A DNA stretch of 64,000 bases from Armatimonadota bacterium (lineage in GTDB: Bacteria > Sysuimicrobiota > Sysuimicrobiia > Sysuimicrobiales > Sysuimicrobiaceae), in NCBI GenBank assembly GCA_025059775.1, contig JANXCW010000001.1:1-64000 (forward strand). The letters run 5' to 3'. This document shows, piece by piece, positions 63,501 to 64,000 of the stretch. The translations under genes and the position numbers were made by a program. Every line of letters begins with the position of its first letter. The stretch's first letter is position 1. The notes below the pieces were generated by a model, which had not been told where the DNA came from, did not search any database, and saw nothing but the letters and a program-made list of their open reading frames with translations.

Positions 63501-63683
63501 GTTCTCCACCTCCTCGGGTCCGGCTCCGGGGTAGTCCGTGGCGATGGTGAGCCGGGGAAAGCTCACATCCGGCAACAGATCGATCGGGAGCCCCGCCAGG
63601 GAGACCAGCCCCACCAGGATCACCGTTCCGAAGACCACGCAGGTGCCGATGGGACGTGCGAGGGCGAGGGCGGAAAGCCTCAC
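60555..63683 (-). CDS. RND-family efflux pump (HAE1-like inner-membrane transporter)
   Basis: A 1042-residue transporter with the RND duplicated topology: one helix, a periplasmic porter domain, a six-helix block, and then the same again. In TM4 the proton-relay region reads GMLVDTSIVVLEN, so only the first of the two AcrB Asp residues is kept. TM10 contains VLAGVVVNNAIVLMDF. PTSLLGTFALMYLSGYSLN and FPQGTSLEALDGQL are typical of pumps related to the AcrB/MdtB group. The GTG start at 63683 overlaps the adaptor stop. It exports drugs, lipids or metabolites through the TolC-like protein. Confidence 0.93.
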   Translation of the reverse strand: MRLSALALARPIGTCVVFGTVILVGLVSLAGLPIDLLPDVSFPRLTIATDYPGAGPEEVENLVTRVLEEAASTVPGVQDILSTSSQGTSRVTVVFPYGTDLDAAASDLRAAIERVRRRLPEDATTPVVFKFDPSQFPILQIGLLSARSARLDPVELRRVAEEQVLFRLERVPGVAVAEVVGGVQREIRVELDRGRMQALRVSEQDVAGALQAANLSQPVGTVREGPKELGLRVLSRYTDLEQIRATPVAVRGGRVVYVRDVGRVVRTAGDETGRVRINGEPGVLLVVRRQPGVNTVAVSDGVRREIAGLQRLLPEIRFLVVGDNAELIRRAIRSVRNALLIGAGLAVGVLLLFLRDPRSVLVIGTAIPTSLLGTFALMYLSGYSLNLMTLGALALGVGMLVDTSIVVLENIFRLREGGASGVEAARRGAQQVAGAVTASTLTTVVVFLPVVVLRTGAVTTQLFVQFSYVVIFALLCSLLTSLTLTPVLGSWLPALRSSGGGWFGPVRESYRRLLGALLRRRWVVWAGCLAAALVGVGSFQFLGSELIPQVDEGEIFISIQFPQGTSLEALDGQLRELEGLVRRVAPEVETLTVTSGTAAFGPGGPSRGSLRLRLRPRAARSRTTEEVAAALRRVLAVPGGRVVVRTSAGAFNILRFGATDPIAVEIRGEDLREGMRLAEQVRGLLERIPGITDAAIAREEQAPELSLRVDLERAASLGLSAARIAGALEAAVGGRTATLFREAGREIHVVVRLREEDRRLARDVLTLPIMTPTGQQVQLGQVATVVRDVGPAQITRRSRQRVVTVTAGLTGRDFGSVAEEVRTALARLQLPPGFAVALSEEYEEQQRAYRQLLWGFLLAVLLVYAVMAVQFERLLEPLLIMASVPFAVAGSFLLLALTGTTLNIQSLIGLIVLAGVVVNNAIVLMDFTLQLHREEGMPLYQAAVEAASARLRPVLMTTLTTILALVPSALGVGEGAELQAPLARSVIGGMVLSTLITLFLIPSLYVAVQEARGRRRAAVPVPRPAVVAGGSSPVEPHGSDTP

Positions 63684-64000
63684 GGTCGCCTCCGCTCCCG
63701 CAGGGGCCGATCCACTAGGCGTACGGGCATTCCATCCCGCAGCACCTCTTGCCCTGCCACCACCACCGGCTCCCCGGCCCGTACGCCCCGCACCACTTCC
63801 ACCCGCTCCCCGTCCGAGATCCCCAGTTCTACGGCCCGGGCCCGGGCCATGCCTCCCTCTACCACGAACAACACCCGTGTACGGTTCCCCTCCACCACCG
63901 CGTGGAGGGGAACCGTGACCACCCGCTCCCGCCGAGCCAATACCAGCTCCACCCGGGCCGTCATCCCGGGACGTAAGGCCAAGTCCGCGTTCGGCACCTC
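63680..64000 (-). CDS. RND periplasmic adaptor (membrane-fusion protein), C-terminal part
   Basis: This open frame runs off the right edge. It holds the end of a membrane-fusion protein: LALRPGMTARVELVL, then VTVPLHAVVEGNRTRVLFVV and GVRAGEPVVVAGQEVLRDGM, the usual beta-barrel and membrane-proximal domains of RND adaptors. Its stop overlaps the RND pump start (GTGA), so adaptor and pump are coupled. The N-terminal anchor and hairpin are outside the window, so length and type cannot be judged. Confidence 0.88.
   Translation of the reverse strand, partial: EVPNADLALRPGMTARVELVLARRERVVTVPLHAVVEGNRTRVLFVVEGGMARARAVELGISDGERVEVVRGVRAGEPVVVAGQEVLRDGMPVRLVDRPLRERRRP

Overview
This is a GC-rich bacterial chromosomal window in which nearly everything is on the minus strand. 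The DUF92 gene at the left end is the only plus-strand gene. Two TAXI-type TRAP systems, two branched-chain-amino-acid-type (LIV) ABC importers, a TolC-like outer-membrane factor, an RND pump and a small lipoprotein point to a diderm (two-membrane) heterotroph. The purine genes are of the PurS/PurQ/small-PurL kind, PurF is of the Bacillus iron-sulfur type, and PurBox-like half sites precede purD. Together these suggest a deep-branching lineage of the Bacillota/Armatimonadota sort. This is inference: the partial 16S gene was not searched against any database.

Layout, left to right. (1) 1-1177: 5' three quarters of a 16S rRNA gene on the minus strand, cut by the window start. Its leader carries a boxA-like segment, a hairpin and three TTGACA boxes. 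(2) 1365-2291: a DUF92 membrane protein on the plus strand. (3) 2213-15275: a tightly overlapping purine operon read purD-A-B-C-S-Q-L-F-M-N-H followed by a phosphoribosyltransferase, with a good promoter just upstream of purD. purE and purK are absent. (4) 15425-38469: a 23-kb one-direction train of catabolic genes and one LIV importer. In reading order it holds a TrzN/AtzA-type amidohydrolase, an SDR, a bicupin, LivKHMGF, a beta-hydroxyacid dehydrogenase, a 2-oxoacid dehydrogenase complex (E1 alpha, E1 beta, E2) interrupted by an M24 protein, an SDR, an aldehyde dehydrogenase, an orphan molybdenum-hydroxylase large subunit, a frameshifted extradiol dioxygenase, a FAH-family enzyme, a RidA-family protein, a DUF6282 hydrolase and a Tat-exported amidohydrolase. 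(5) 38578-42219: TAXI binding protein, fused TRAP permease and a FadR-type GntR regulator. (6) 42330-48144: a second LIV importer (KGFHM), a zinc alcohol dehydrogenase and a broken cupin remnant. (7) 48223-52035: MoxR AAA ATPase, VWA protein, XdhC and MobA-like protein, a maturation set for molybdenum hydroxylases. (8) 52114-55191: a second TAXI-TRAP system. (9) 55271-64000: an export locus of RND adaptor (cut by the window end), RND pump, TolC-like protein, MacA-like adaptor, MacB-like ATPase and permease, and a lipoprotein.

How it may fit together (inference). The importers supply organic acids, amino acids or N-containing aromatics, and the catabolic train degrades them. Extradiol dioxygenase, ALDH, RidA, FAH-family and ACMSD-like hydrolase folds side by side recall the 2-aminophenol/3-hydroxyanthranilate meta-cleavage route. 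The CoxD/CoxE/XdhC/MocA set would mature the orphan molybdenum hydroxylase. The two transport operons at 42 kb and 48 kb share a bipartite upstream element, which suggests common control, possibly by the GntR protein encoded between the catabolic train and the TAXI-TRAP genes.
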